From: DATJFQ01 sp035492775
GTDB lineage: Bacteria > Acidobacteriota > Vicinamibacteria > Vicinamibacterales > 2-12-FULL-66-21
Reading direction: 5' to 3'
Assembly (NCBI GenBank): GCA_035492775.1
Contig: DATJIW010000065.1
Coordinates: 1-64,000, forward strand
Length of the DNA: 64,000 nt
Below, piece by piece: positions 24,649 to 38,403 of this stretch (position 1 is its first letter; every line of letters starts with the position of its first letter). The notes beneath the pieces are model-generated. The model saw nothing but the letters and a program-made list of their open reading frames with translations. It made no database searches and was not told where the DNA came from. A program made the position numbers and the translations under genes.

Positions 24649-25880
24649 TTACGCCGCATCGTGCGCGCGCTCGGTGTGCGCTGCCGGCGCGAGACCCGCC
24701 TCGAAATCGAGGGCCACGGCCGACCAGTCGTAGCGTTCGACGACCAGCTGCCGCGCGCGCGTCTCGAGCGCCTGCCGGGCGGCGTCATCGCGAATCAGCC
24801 GGACGACGGCCCGCGCGAAATCAGCCGGATCGTCTGCAATCGCGATATCGCGGCCCGGTGTGACCGGGAGTCCCTCTGCGCCAATCGCCGTAGAGACGAC
24901 GGCTTTCCCCATTGCCATCGCTTCGAAAATCTTCAGCCGCGTGCCGCCGCCGATACGAAGCGGCACGATGTACACCGCACCCTGGCGCACGTGCGGCCGC
25001 ACGTCGTCGACACGGCCGGTGACCTCGACGCCCGCGTAGTCGTCTGCGAGCCGCTGCACGGCAGGCGTCGGCGAGCGTCCGATGATGCTCAGCGTCACAT
25101 CGGGTTCGGTTTCCCTGATGCGCGGCAGGACGTCGCGGCAGAAGAACGTCATCGCGTCTTCGTTTGGCAGCCAGTCCATCGACCCCGTGAATACCAGATG
25201 CGCGCGGCGCGGCGGCTCGGCCGACGGGGTGAAATACGTCGTGTCGACTCCGGTCCGAACGACCTGGATGGGCGCCTGGAGGCTCCCGGGATACAGTCGC
25301 TCGAAGGTTCGGCGATCCGCGTCCGAGACGGCCAGCACCCGATCGAACTGTGCGAGGGCCGCCTCCTCGAACCGGAGCATCCGCCGCCACTGTTGCGCGA
25401 GCAGCCGCCGCGCGATCGCGTTCGCTGCGGTTTCCGCATGACGACGCCAGATTTCCGCTTCGACGTTGTGCGTGAAGAGCACCGATCGACACGGCAGGAC
25501 GTCGGGCAGATTGACGGCCGGAGGCAGGAAGTCGCAGACGATCGTATCGAAGCGGCGATCGCGGAGCAGCATCTCCAGTCGACTGCGGTAGGCTGCGGAC
25601 CGGTATTTCGCGACGGCGTACGGGATCGCATCGACCACGTAGCGTGCGGCGCCGGCATAGAAACGCAGCGTACCCTTGCCCGCGTCCGTGCGCGGGATCG
25701 TGATCAACTCGCGACACACCTCGGCCATGCCGTCGCGATCCTTGGCCGTCGACGTTGGATCCTCGAACGACAAGTACGTGATGTCGTGGCGCCGCGCGAT
25801 GTGCCGCATGAGATGCCACGTGCGCAGCTTGCCGCCCTTGTCGAGAGGGAGCAACAGTCCGGCGTTGAGCCAGAGGATCC

Positions 25881-25884
<4 letters not shown>
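24649..25884 (-). CDS. Glycosyltransferase, XrtA/PEP-CTERM-locus type (GT4)
   Basis: This is a 411-residue GT-B enzyme. It begins MRILWLNAGLLLPLDKGGKLRTWHLM, which resembles the TIGR03087-type glycosyltransferases of exosortase loci. The donor domain has LVFTGSMDWLPNEDA, a central IVPLRIGGGTRLKIFEAMAMGK with the E-x7-E region, and VSTAIGAEGL. It would add a sugar to the lipid-linked repeat unit at the inner membrane. ATG 25884 overlaps the asparagine-synthase stop (ATGA); a longer in-frame extension to 26841 is antisense-like noise inside the neighbour. Confidence 0.87.
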
Positions 25885-27836
<1,952 letters not shown>

Positions 27837-27837
27837 C

Positions 27838-29748
27838 CTAAATGGCCTCCGCGAAACGCGTCCGCTCGGCGGGCGCGCGGTCGATGAACTGCCGGAACCA
27901 GAGTTCCAGCATGATCAGCTGCCATAGCCGGTGGCGATGGTCGGCGCGGCCCGTGCGGTGCTCCGTCCACAGCCGTGTGACTTCACCGTCGTCGAACACG
28001 CCGCGGGAGCGGAGGCGGCCGTCGGCCAGGAGCCCGTCAGCCAGCGGCGCGAGTGGACCTCGCAGCCATTCTCCAATCGGGGCTTCGAATCCGTGCTTGC
28101 CGCGTTCGAGGATCGCGGCCGGCACGCGCCGGCCGATTGCCTTGCGCAACAGGTACTTCGTGCGGCCGTCCCGCAGTTTCAATGACGCAGGCACCGACGC
28201 GGCGAATTCGAGCAGACGATGATCGAGGAGCGGCTCGCGGGCCTCGAGCGACACGGCCATGCTCATGCGATCAACCTTGGTGAGGATGTCGTCCACCATG
28301 TAGGTGTGGACGTCCGTGTAGAGCGCCCGGTCGACAGGATCCGCGGACGAACACCGCTGATAGATCTCGCGGAAGGACGCAAAGGCGTCGGCATCCGCGG
28401 TCTCGGCGGCGAAGTCTTTCGAATAGAGCCGCGGCTTCGCGCCGGGCTCGAACATGCCGTAGGCGTGTTTCAGCGCGTACGCCTGTTCCGGGCGATAGGC
28501 GAGATGGCGGAGGGCGCGGGCGCCCTTGACGCTCAGCGGCAGCGCGCGCCCGAGTAGACCCGCCGCCGCACGAGCAGGTCCGAGCGCGCCCCGCACGCGG
28601 TGCTCCCATCGTTCGACGCGGTGGCGTGCATAGCCGGCCCAGAGTTCGTCGCCCCCGTCACCCGAGAGCGCCACCGTCACGAGTTCGCGCGCGGCCTTCG
28701 ACACGTAGTACGTCGGAACGGCCGATGAATCTGCAAACGGTTCGTCGAAGTGCCACGCCAGCTTCGGCAGGAGGGCGGCGACATCGGGTGTGACCGTGCG
28801 CTCGTGGAACTCGCAGCCGAGATGCTCGGCGACGATCCGGGCGTGTGACAGCTCGTCGTATTCCGCGTGGTCGAACCCCACCGCAATCGTGATCGGCGGC
28901 CGCGGGCTCGTGTCGACCATGTACGAGGCGACCGCAGTTGAATCGATGCCGCCGGACAGGAACGCGCCGAGCGGAACGTCGCTGATCTGCCGCAACGCGA
29001 CGGATTCGCGAAGCAGCGCCTCGAGCCGTTCGAGGTATTCGTCTTCCCGCGAGGGGTCGCCGTCGCCTTGGAACGTCAGGTCCCAGTAGCGGAACGTGCG
29101 GACGCTGCCCTTTTCCGCGACGAGCACGTGCGCCGGAGGCAGCTTGTGAACGCCGCGATACACGGTCATCGGCGCCGGGATGTACAGCAGGCTCAGGTAC
29201 GCATCGATTGCGTCGGGACGCCAGTCCCGCGAGACGTCCGGATCCTCGACAAGGGATTTCAACTCGGACCCGAACACGACGCCGCGCCCCGGCAGCTCGG
29301 CGTAGTAAAGCGGCTTGACGCCGAGACGATCGCGGCAGAGCACCAGCCGGCGTGAGCGGCCGTCCCAGATCGCAAACGCGAACATGCCGCGGAACCGCTC
29401 GACGCAGCCTTCGCCCCACTCTTCGTATCCGTGGACGATGACCTCGGTATCGGAGCCGGTTCTGAAGCGATGACCGTGGGCGGTCAGCTCCGCCCGCACG
29501 TCGGCGAAGTTGTAGATCTCGCCGTTGAACACCGTCCAGATCGTCCCGTCTTCGTTGCAGAGCGGCTGATCGCCGGTTGACAGATCGATGATGCTCAGGC
29601 GCCGGTGCCCGAGCCCGATGCCGGGCGCGACGTGGTAGCCCGCGGCGTCCGGCCCGCGGTGCGCAATGACCTCGGTCATCGATTCGAGCACCTGGCGGTC
29701 GACCGGCCGGAGGGGGTCGTAGTTGAAGCGTCCCGCGATTCCGCACAT
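27838..29748 (-). CDS. Asparagine-synthase-like amidotransferase 2
   Basis: This is a 636-residue paralogue with the same layout: MCGIAGRF (Cys2), HRGPDAAGYH, NGEIYNF, then FLSGGIDSTAVA and LSGDGGDELWAGY. It is close in plan to the XrtA-associated amidotransferases (TIGR03108-like). The C-terminal half has KVDRMSMAVSLEAREPLLDHRL. Start ATG 29748 is 3 bp after the upstream glycosyltransferase stop. Keeping three such enzymes in one locus suggests different acceptor sugars. Confidence 0.9.
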   Translation of the reverse strand: MCGIAGRFNYDPLRPVDRQVLESMTEVIAHRGPDAAGYHVAPGIGLGHRRLSIIDLSTGDQPLCNEDGTIWTVFNGEIYNFADVRAELTAHGHRFRTGSDTEVIVHGYEEWGEGCVERFRGMFAFAIWDGRSRRLVLCRDRLGVKPLYYAELPGRGVVFGSELKSLVEDPDVSRDWRPDAIDAYLSLLYIPAPMTVYRGVHKLPPAHVLVAEKGSVRTFRYWDLTFQGDGDPSREDEYLERLEALLRESVALRQISDVPLGAFLSGGIDSTAVASYMVDTSPRPPITIAVGFDHAEYDELSHARIVAEHLGCEFHERTVTPDVAALLPKLAWHFDEPFADSSAVPTYYVSKAARELVTVALSGDGGDELWAGYARHRVERWEHRVRGALGPARAAAGLLGRALPLSVKGARALRHLAYRPEQAYALKHAYGMFEPGAKPRLYSKDFAAETADADAFASFREIYQRCSSADPVDRALYTDVHTYMVDDILTKVDRMSMAVSLEAREPLLDHRLLEFAASVPASLKLRDGRTKYLLRKAIGRRVPAAILERGKHGFEAPIGEWLRGPLAPLADGLLADGRLRSRGVFDDGEVTRLWTEHRTGRADHRHRLWQLIMLELWFRQFIDRAPAERTRFAEAI

Positions 29749-29751
29749 GGG

Positions 29752-30882
29752 TTATGCCGCTGTTCCGAATGCGCGGGCGCCCGGGCAGCGGGCATCGAGT
29801 TCCGCCGCGTAGAGCGATTCGAAGGCAGACACCATACGTTCGAACGAATAGCGTGCCCGCACCGTTTCCCGAGCCGCCATGCCCATCGCTGCCGCACGTT
29901 CCGGCACCACGACGAGCGATTCGATCGCGTCGGCGAGTGCGTCGGGTGCGTCGGGCGGGACGAGCACGCCAGTCCGATGCGGTTCGACCAGGTCGAGCAG
30001 CCCATCGACGGCCGTCGCGACGATCGGCAGGCCGGCAGCCATCGCTTCCATCACAGCGTTGGGAAATGCCTCCGACCGTGACGGCAGCGCAAAGAGATCG
30101 GCGTCCGCAAGGAGGGCCGGCACGTCGTCGCAGTGGCCGGCGAACGTGACGTGTTCGCGGAGCCCGCGCGCGTCGACCAGCCTCTCCAGTTCGGCGCGGC
30201 GTGGGCCGTCACCGGCAATCACGAAACGCAGGTACGGATGATGCGGCACCAGCCGCGCTGCCGCGATGATCAAGACTTCATGCGCCTTCTCCTGGCGCAG
30301 GTTGGCGACCGTGACGACCGTACGGATCTCGCGCCGGCTCGATCGCTGAGCGAACCGGCCGGCGTTCACGCCGTTCGCAATCTGATGCACCCGTCGGCTC
30401 GGCACTCCTTCGCGCACGAGCTGCCGGGCCGCGGCCGCCGAATTGGCGACGACCTTGTGAGCGAAACGGTACGACTGGCGTTGAAGTCCCAGCTGGGCCG
30501 GGCTCTTGTCCGGTCTGATTTCCCGGCGGCTGCCGATTCGGATCGGCACGCCACCCAGCGCTGCTGCGGGCAAAGCAAACGTGTTCGCGTACAGATCGCA
30601 CGTCTGCAGCACGCGGATCCTGCGGCTTCGGCACCACGACGCAAACCCCGCCGCCCGTGCCATCGTCGCGGGCCGCGCAAATCCGCGGATCGTGAACGGC
30701 GTCACGGGCGCGGCGGCATGCGCGCGCGAGCGCCACGCGCCTTCGTCGTGGAAGCAGGCGAGGTGCACGTCGAACCGGTTCCTGTCGAGCCGCTCGACAA
30801 GCTCGATCATCTGCCGTTCGGTTCCGCCTGGATGGAAGCTGGTGAGGAATATCGCAACCGGTATTTGTGGCGACAGCTTCAC
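29752..30882 (-). CDS. Glycosyltransferase family 4
   Basis: This is a 376-residue GT-B fold. N-terminal acceptor domain: FLTSFHPGGTERQMIELVERL. Donor domain: VTVANLRQEKAHEVLI, FVIAGDGPRRAELE, LPSRSEAFPNAVMEAMAAGLP (E-x7-E). It is presumably retaining, using an NDP-sugar at the inner membrane. The start is GTG 30882. A near-perfect sigma-54 promoter (30895-30910) would start transcription about 2 nt before this codon, so either translation is leaderless or the true start lies inside. Confidence 0.86.
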   Translation of the reverse strand: MKLSPQIPVAIFLTSFHPGGTERQMIELVERLDRNRFDVHLACFHDEGAWRSRAHAAAPVTPFTIRGFARPATMARAAGFASWCRSRRIRVLQTCDLYANTFALPAAALGGVPIRIGSRREIRPDKSPAQLGLQRQSYRFAHKVVANSAAAARQLVREGVPSRRVHQIANGVNAGRFAQRSSRREIRTVVTVANLRQEKAHEVLIIAAARLVPHHPYLRFVIAGDGPRRAELERLVDARGLREHVTFAGHCDDVPALLADADLFALPSRSEAFPNAVMEAMAAGLPIVATAVDGLLDLVEPHRTGVLVPPDAPDALADAIESLVVVPERAAAMGMAARETVRARYSFERMVSAFESLYAAELDARCPGARAFGTAA

Positions 30883-30894
30883 AGCCGCAATCTC

Positions 30895-30910
30895 AGCAAG
30901 CGAAGTGCCA
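30895..30910 (-). promoter_or_regulatory. Sigma-54 (RpoN) -24/-12 promoter
   Basis: The minus strand reads TGGCACTTCGCTTGCT. It matches TGGCAC-N5-TTGCW at every conserved base, with GG and GC ten bases apart. It lies in the 85-bp gap between two genes, one of the widest gaps in this block. The predicted start of RNA is about 30884. Confidence 0.65.
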
Positions 30911-30967
30911 TGCGAGGCGCGACGCGTAGTGGGAAATTCCTTGGCAAATCTCGGCGTGCGAGGAAAC

Positions 30968-32910
<1,943 letters not shown>

Positions 32911-32911
<1 letters not shown>

Positions 32912-35292
32912 CAGCGCGCCCTCCGATGCACGGCGTACGCCAGCTGGCTGTCGCGAGAGAGAACGTCGTGCTGGCACGTCAGCTCAGAGCCTCCGGCAAT
33001 CTCCTGCCACACTATTCGGTCCGGAAGACGAACGGAGATCGCTGCGCGACCGTTCGTCTGCAGGCCAGGAACACCGTAGCGCGTGCCCGGCCATGAGGCT
33101 CCCCTGCCGGTCGGAGCGGCAGTCAGTGCCGCGGCCTCGATGGCGGATCCGGTGAGGAGGACCGCCACGCCGACCCAGCCCTCGGGAGCAGCGCAGGAAT
33201 GGATCGCCACCGCGACATCGACGGCCGCTGCATCCGAGGCCGCGACGAACGTTGCGATCGCGAAAGGCGCCTCCGCTTCGTGTGCCGTCTCGATGACCGG
33301 CGCGCTCGTCAGATGCCCATACTCGGGCGCGTGAATCGCATCCGGGCCGGTGTCGACGATCGTCACCGCGTCGGCAGTCGCCGTAAGGCTCGACAGCAGT
33401 CCCGTTGCCCGGTGCTGCAGCATCACGCCCGCCTGCGACGGAATCGGCATCCACGACGGGCCGATATGCCAGAAGGTATCCGCCCGGTGGCGGCCCCGTC
33501 CGAGGATCTGGTCCACGACGAGCCAGCCTGCGCCATGGACGGCGAACAGCGTTCGTACGTGCCGCACGTTCGCGTAGCCATCGTGGGTGCCCTGCGCGAC
33601 ATCGCAGCGCTCTCCCACGTGCGTCAGCAGGAATCTCGCGTCCGTGCTGCGGCTCCACTGGAAGGGACCGTTGACGCGGGTGTGCTCGTCGCCATCCAGC
33701 AGCACCGTGTTGTGCATGCGTCCTGATCGAAGCCGGTCCCGAAGCGCCGGATCCATCGTGTATGTGCCGGTTCCTGGATCGATGAGCAGCGGGCTGGCAT
33801 CCCGCGTGGTGACGACCGCGAGCGCGTCCGCGTGCGCATGACCTCCGTTGAGGTATCCGTGCGCACCGGCGTCGAGGATCGCGAGTTCGTCCTGGGCGCG
33901 CGACACGAAGTAGCCAGTGTCGGGCAGCAGTCGCGATCCCCACCGCTCACGTGGCGCGACGATCGATCGGACGCCTGCCCGGCCCTCAGCTGCGGATCCG
34001 GCGACCCAGCATGCCTCTTCGGTCATCGGCGAGACGGCCAATGCCGGATCGGCGAGGGTCTCCGCGGCGATCGCGAGCGTGGTCCGCACGTCGGCCGGCG
34101 GCGTTCCGCATATCGCGAACAACTGCCCGCCATCGTCGTCGCCGATCGTCTGCAGGCCGCCGTGGTCGTCGGCAAGCGTGCGCAGGACGACAGCCTGGGC
34201 CCTCGCGGCGGCTGCGAGGTCGACCGCGACGGGATCGTGCGCCTTGCGTGCGACGATCGCCGCGAACAGGTAAAAGTCGGTGGAGTAGCGGTGATAGTGA
34301 GTGGAGCGCTCGGCGTGCCCACCATCGGGCAGCACTTGACGCCGCGCCTCCTGCAGCAGGACATCGCGGCCGAGCGCCGCGCGGGCCGCGCTCGCGCGGA
34401 GTTCGGGCAGGGCGAGCGACACGACGTAGAGCGCGAGCGCTTCACCGGTCAGATGCGTATTCGGACTGAAATACCGCGAGAGGTTCTGCGCGATATGCGC
34501 CAACTGCCGGTCGAGCGCGACGAGCAAATCGGTGCGCCACGGCCGCCGGGGCGTGTGTGCGTCATCGAGAGTTCCAAAGAACTCGAGCGCCCACGTCCAG
34601 GAGATCGAACGAAATGCCAGTTCCAGCATGCTCGCCCAGTTGACGCCGGTGAGCGGCGGATTTGCCTCGAGCCACGAATACAACTGATCGATGAAGGCCT
34701 GCGCGTAACCGGCGTTGCCATCGAGCCAGAACGCGCGGCCGAGCGCCAACCAGTGCTGGTGACGGTTCAGTTCCCAGGTGATCTTGTGGTCGCCGAACGA
34801 CGGATCGAGGTACGAAACGTCGGCCCAGAAACGACGCGGCGCCCGACGGCCATGGACAGCATCGCGATGCCAGTCGGGGACGATGCCGTAATGGACGTTC
34901 CGATATCCGAGAAGGTCGTAGGTTCCGGAGACGATCCGATCCGCGCGGTCGACCGCGTCGGATCGGGCAGCCGGAAAGCGGGACGCGATGGCGGCGGTCA
35001 CGGTATCGCGATCTCGAGCAGACACCGGCCAGGCGGACGGACGCGCCGAGAAATGGCGCGCGAGTGTCTCTTCCGCCAGCTCCCACGCGCCTTCGCGAAT
35101 CAGCCGCGCTAGATTCTGCAGGCCGGGGACATCTTGTGAAAGGCTGGATGCGAGAGCGCTCCGGTTCCACACCGGCTGCCGCATCCGGTGCCGTACTCGG
35201 TCGCGCAGAATCCGCGACGCGCACGCGCTCCGGAACTCCATTTCGGCAACCGTCATCCGCCGAGCCCTGCGGAGAGAACCGATTGCGGTCAT
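32911..35292 (-). CDS. Heparinase II/III-family polysaccharide lyase
   Basis: This is a 793-residue protein. An N-terminal all-helical alpha/alpha toroid has ELNRHQHWLALGRAFWLDG, GVNWASMLELAFRSISW and NTHLTGEALALYV. A C-terminal heparinase beta-sandwich has YLNGGHAHADALAVVTT and LIDPGTGTYT (putative catalytic His/Tyr region: HAHAD). Lyases of this kind cut uronic-acid polymers, so this one may trim or recycle the EPS. No signal peptide is evident, as in many XrtA-locus members. ATG 35292 overlaps the upstream glycosyltransferase stop (ATGA). Confidence 0.85.
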
Positions 35293-36389
35293 GCTGCCGA
35301 CGGCGCGGGCAGCGCGGGGATCCGCGCCAGATCCCTGTAAAGCGCCAGCCACTGCGCCCGGACGCTGCTCCATTGGTAGAGGAGGCAGCTCTCGAGTGCC
35401 TGAGCCGTCAGATCGCGCGCGAGGTGCGGGTCGTCGAGCAGTCGAAGGACCGCGGCCGCGGCGGCCGCATGATCGTTGCGCGGCACCAGAAGCCCCTGGC
35501 GTTCGGTCGTGAGAATCGCAGGAACGCCTCCCGCGTCCGTGGACACCACTGCACAGCCGCTTGCGAACGCCTCCAGCACCGAAGAAGGCATGTTGTCGAT
35601 CTCCGGCGTCTGTAAATAGATGTCCGCGTCCGCGTAGTAGCGCCAGATCTCGGTCGGCGCCACGCGTCCCGCAAACGTCACGTTCCGCAATCCGAGCTCG
35701 CGGGAAAGACTGCGCAGCGCGCCCTCCTGCGAACCGCCGCCGACGAGCGTCAGCGAAGCGTCAGGCGCGCGCTCCTGAACGATCCGGAACGCGCGCAGGG
35801 TGCACGCGACGTTGTAGAGGCCCTCGAAATTCCTTGTCGACACGAGGCGCGGCCGCAGCCGGCCGCGCGAACGGAATCGGAACCGCTCGACGTCCACGAT
35901 GTTCGGGATGACCTCCGCGGGGATGTCGAATCCGGCGAAGACGTCCCTGAGAAAAGCAGACGGCACCGCGTTTCGCTCCACCCACCGCAGCGCGGTCCGC
36001 GCGAGGGCGGATCGGCGCAGATGATCGGGCGCCTCGCCACTGCGGTAGTTCAGGACGACCGGCCTGCCGAGCAGCTTCGCGATCAGCACCGCCGGCAGCG
36101 GCGCCAGCAGGAACGAGAAATACGAGGCTGAAAACACGTGGACGATGTCGGCTGTCCGCAGCTCCCGCAGCAGCGTCGGCCAGTATGTGAGTTGCGTCGC
36201 CACCGTGCGGGCGTATTTCACCCGGGTCAGATGGCGAAACAGGCCGGGGGGGACGGGGTTGATCGGAACGAGGCGGGCTTCGACGTCCGGATCGTCACGC
36301 CAGCAGGTCAGCAGGCGGTCGGCCTGGACGGCCTGCCCGCCAAGAATGCCCATTGAGGGCGCCACGATGGCGACACGGATTCTCTTCAC
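35289..36389 (-). CDS. Glycosyltransferase family 4
   Basis: This is a 366-residue GT-B enzyme. RVAIVAPSMGILGGQAVQADRLL at the N-terminus contains the Gly-rich acceptor loop. FEGLYNVACTLRAF, LTLVGGGSQEGAL and LQTPEIDNMPSSVLEAFASGCAVVSTDAGG (E-x7-E-like) form the donor site. It starts with GTG 36389; no Shine-Dalgarno sequence is obvious. It is first in the downstream part of the EPS block and lies just after a sigma-54-like promoter. Confidence 0.86.
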   Translation of the reverse strand: MKRIRVAIVAPSMGILGGQAVQADRLLTCWRDDPDVEARLVPINPVPPGLFRHLTRVKYARTVATQLTYWPTLLRELRTADIVHVFSASYFSFLLAPLPAVLIAKLLGRPVVLNYRSGEAPDHLRRSALARTALRWVERNAVPSAFLRDVFAGFDIPAEVIPNIVDVERFRFRSRGRLRPRLVSTRNFEGLYNVACTLRAFRIVQERAPDASLTLVGGGSQEGALRSLSRELGLRNVTFAGRVAPTEIWRYYADADIYLQTPEIDNMPSSVLEAFASGCAVVSTDAGGVPAILTTERQGLLVPRNDHAAAAAAVLRLLDDPHLARDLTAQALESCLLYQWSSVRAQWLALYRDLARIPALPAPSAA

Positions 36390-36409
36390 ATCTAATAGAA
36401 GAGCAGTTG

Positions 36410-36425
36410 TGCAATCCGTGCGCCT
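36410..36425 (-). promoter_or_regulatory. Sigma-54-like promoter for the glycosyltransferase/heparinase/amidotransferase genes
   Basis: The minus strand reads AGGCGCACGGATTGCA. GG and GC are ten bases apart, and both GGC-C and TTGCA agree with the consensus; positions 1, 5 and 7 differ. The RNA start would be near 36399, ten bases before the GTG at 36389. Confidence 0.5.
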
Positions 36426-36600
36426 GACTCAATTCCGTATTTCGGGTTTCAGAACCGCAGCGCCTCCCTGCTTTGTCGCCATTTGCTGCACGTCCGGTTG
36501 CGAACGGCCTGCCTGAACCACCAGGCTGAGGCTTCTGTCGTCGTTCACAACTCATCCATATAGCCGACACCGCAGAATCAGGCCAATTTCCACGAAAGCA

Positions 36601-36684
36601 TGTAAAACCTACAAACGGCTGAGTTGTCACATGGGTCCGCTGATGAGTCTGGTTTTCGTGCGCTGAACTGTAAAAACCTGTAAA
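36601..36684. promoter_or_regulatory. Two TGTAAAA(A)CCT motifs, possible enhancer sites
   Basis: TGTAAAACCTACA (36601-36613, dyad TGTA...TACA) and TGTAAAAACCTGTAAA (36669-36684) lie between two divergent sigma-54-like promoters. Their spacing from each promoter suits upstream activator sites. They are A-rich islands in a GC-rich background. Confidence 0.35.
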
Positions 36685-36702
36685 TCCGGCGCTTTCACGA
36701 CT

Positions 36703-36718
36703 TGGTCGCGTGTTTGCC
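36703..36718 (+). promoter_or_regulatory. Weak sigma-54-like promoter before the secreted hydrolase genes
   Basis: TGGTCGCGTGTTTGCC has TGG and TTGC with the exact ten-base GG-GC spacing, but departs from CACG and ends in C. RNA would start near 36729, leaving a leader of about 160 nt before the gene at 36889. Confidence 0.35.
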
Positions 36719-36722
36719 TGAG

Positions 36723-36866
36723 CGTGAGCACGCCGGCCTCACGTGCGCCGGCGAATCAACAATCCAAACGTCACGCTTGCTCACGGGCGCCTCGATGCGC
36801 TCGACAGCCGGAGCGTGCGCCTGTCGAGCAGACGACACGCTGAAGGCTTCGTGTGCGTTCGCCGGC
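36723..36866 (+). ncRNA. Possible structured 5' leader of the secreted hydrolase gene
   Basis: Pairings that can be read are GCCGGCGAA 36747-36755 with TTCGCCGGC 36858-36866 (closing helix), GCTCGACAG 36799-36807 with CTGTCGAGC 36821-36829, ACACG 36835-36839 with CGTGT 36850-36854, and CGTGAGCA 36723-36730 with TGCTCACG 36778-36785. This gives a multi-branch shape. It matches no riboswitch class known to me, and GC-rich DNA gives such stems by chance fairly often. Confidence 0.3.
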
Positions 36867-36888
36867 AGCTCTTTCGCACGGAGAGTAG

Positions 36889-38355
36889 ATGAATTTCCCG
36901 AGCCTCCGACGAGTAGCCGTTGTTTCCGGTCTCGCCCTCGCGACCACCATCCCCGCAGCCGCCCAGACGCTGGTTCTGAACGACGCAAACGCGACCACGT
37001 TACGTGGCGGAAGCTATGCGGCAACGAATTACGGCAGCCAGGGCGTTCTCGAAACGCGGGCGAGCAGCGATCCGTCCTACCTTCGACGTGCGCTCTTCAA
37101 GTTCGACACCAACAACACCATCGCGCAGGGAACGCCGATCAAATCCGCAATCCTCACGGTGACCGTCGCGAGCGGCAGCAACGGTGAAACGCGGCAGATT
37201 TCGGCCTATCAGGAGCGGTCGTCGTACGACGAATACTCGGCCACCTGGACATACCGCAGCGGCAGCACGACGTGGGGAACGTCGGGCGGAGACCTCGGGG
37301 CCCGCTACGCGACGGCAACGGTTACCGGCACCGGCGGCACGAAAGTCAGCTTCGACGTGACGGCGCTCGTCAACGCGATCGTCCGGGGCGACTTCGGCAC
37401 GTCGCGCTATACCCGAATACTGCTGATCGACGAAGGACCGTCCGATCGGCTGTCGTACAAGCAGTACTACTCGGACGAAGCGTCCGACGCGTCCACGCGC
37501 CCGACGTTGACTGTCGTGATGGGGACGTCGTCGACCACGAGCAGCGGGACGACATCCACGCCTACCACGACCACGAGCGGCGGCACGACGACCACGTCGG
37601 GCGTGAAACTCCGCGTGCTGCAGTGGAACACCCACCACGGCGGCTACGGGACAGACGGCGTCTACAGCCCCGATCGTCTCGCAACATGGGCCGCGAAGTT
37701 CCAGCCGGACATCGTCATGTTCAACGAGATCGAGAAGTACACCTCGTGGGGGAACCAGGATCAGCCGGAGGTGTACAAGAATCTGCTCCAGCAGAAGACC
37801 GGCAGGACCTGGTACTACGTCTTCGCGCAGGAGTTCGGTCAGTGGAGCTCCAACGGCAAAGGCAACCTGATTCTGTCGACGTATCCGCTGACGTGGACCG
37901 GGCGCTACGAGCTCGTTCACAATTACGACCGCAGCATCGCGGCCGCGATGGTCACGGTGAACGGGCGGAACATCACCCTCATCTCGACGCACCTCGATCC
38001 CTACGATCAGACGCTCCGTCTGACGCAGGCGACTGAAGTCACCGGATGGGCGGGCTCGGAGCCGGAGAACCGGATCATCACCGGCGACATGAACGCGTGG
38101 CCCGATCAGACGTCGATCGCGCAGTACGACAAGTACTATTACGATTCCTGGGCGGTCGCGGCAGCCAAAGGGACGGCCGTCGCGTTCTCGGGCAACAACG
38201 GCGAAACCAAGAGCGGCCGCATCGACTACATTTTCTCTTCGAAGAGCTCGTCGAGCCTGTCCGTCTCCTCGTCCCAGGTGTATGACACCCGCGACGCGAA
38301 CGGTGTGATGCCATCCGATCACCGTCCCGTCCTGACCACCTTCATCGTCAAGTAA
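36889..38355 (+). CDS. Secreted DNRLRE (CBM96-like) plus endonuclease/exonuclease/phosphatase protein
   Basis: This is a 488-residue protein. The signal peptide ends at about residue 26 (PAAAQ). Residues 28-210 form a DNRLRE-type beta-sandwich (TLRGGSYAATNYGS, ALFKFD, SFDVTALVNAIV, LSYKQYYSDEA), a domain of cell-surface and matrix proteins. A Thr/Ser linker (about 212-238) follows, then the EEP fold with LRVLQWNTHHGG, FNEIEKYTSW (catalytic Glu), STHLDPYD, TGDMNAWPD, RIDYIF and SDHRPV. It is likely an extracellular DNase or phosphodiesterase held in the matrix. It is transcribed against the flanking EPS genes. Its paralogue follows. Confidence 0.85.
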   Translation: MNFPSLRRVAVVSGLALATTIPAAAQTLVLNDANATTLRGGSYAATNYGSQGVLETRASSDPSYLRRALFKFDTNNTIAQGTPIKSAILTVTVASGSNGETRQISAYQERSSYDEYSATWTYRSGSTTWGTSGGDLGARYATATVTGTGGTKVSFDVTALVNAIVRGDFGTSRYTRILLIDEGPSDRLSYKQYYSDEASDASTRPTLTVVMGTSSTTSSGTTSTPTTTTSGGTTTTSGVKLRVLQWNTHHGGYGTDGVYSPDRLATWAAKFQPDIVMFNEIEKYTSWGNQDQPEVYKNLLQQKTGRTWYYVFAQEFGQWSSNGKGNLILSTYPLTWTGRYELVHNYDRSIAAAMVTVNGRNITLISTHLDPYDQTLRLTQATEVTGWAGSEPENRIITGDMNAWPDQTSIAQYDKYYYDSWAVAAAKGTAVAFSGNNGETKSGRIDYIFSSKSSSSLSVSSSQVYDTRDANGVMPSDHRPVLTTFIVK

Positions 38356-38403
38356 TTCAGACCACCGCTTTAACCGGCGCACATTCATCGCCTGCTCCAT
38401 GAC

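Noticed and set aside
36723..36866. GEMM-type cyclic di-GMP riboswitch
   Set aside because: The conserved GEMM bases and the tetraloop/receptor arrangement could not be found; only generic stems are seen.
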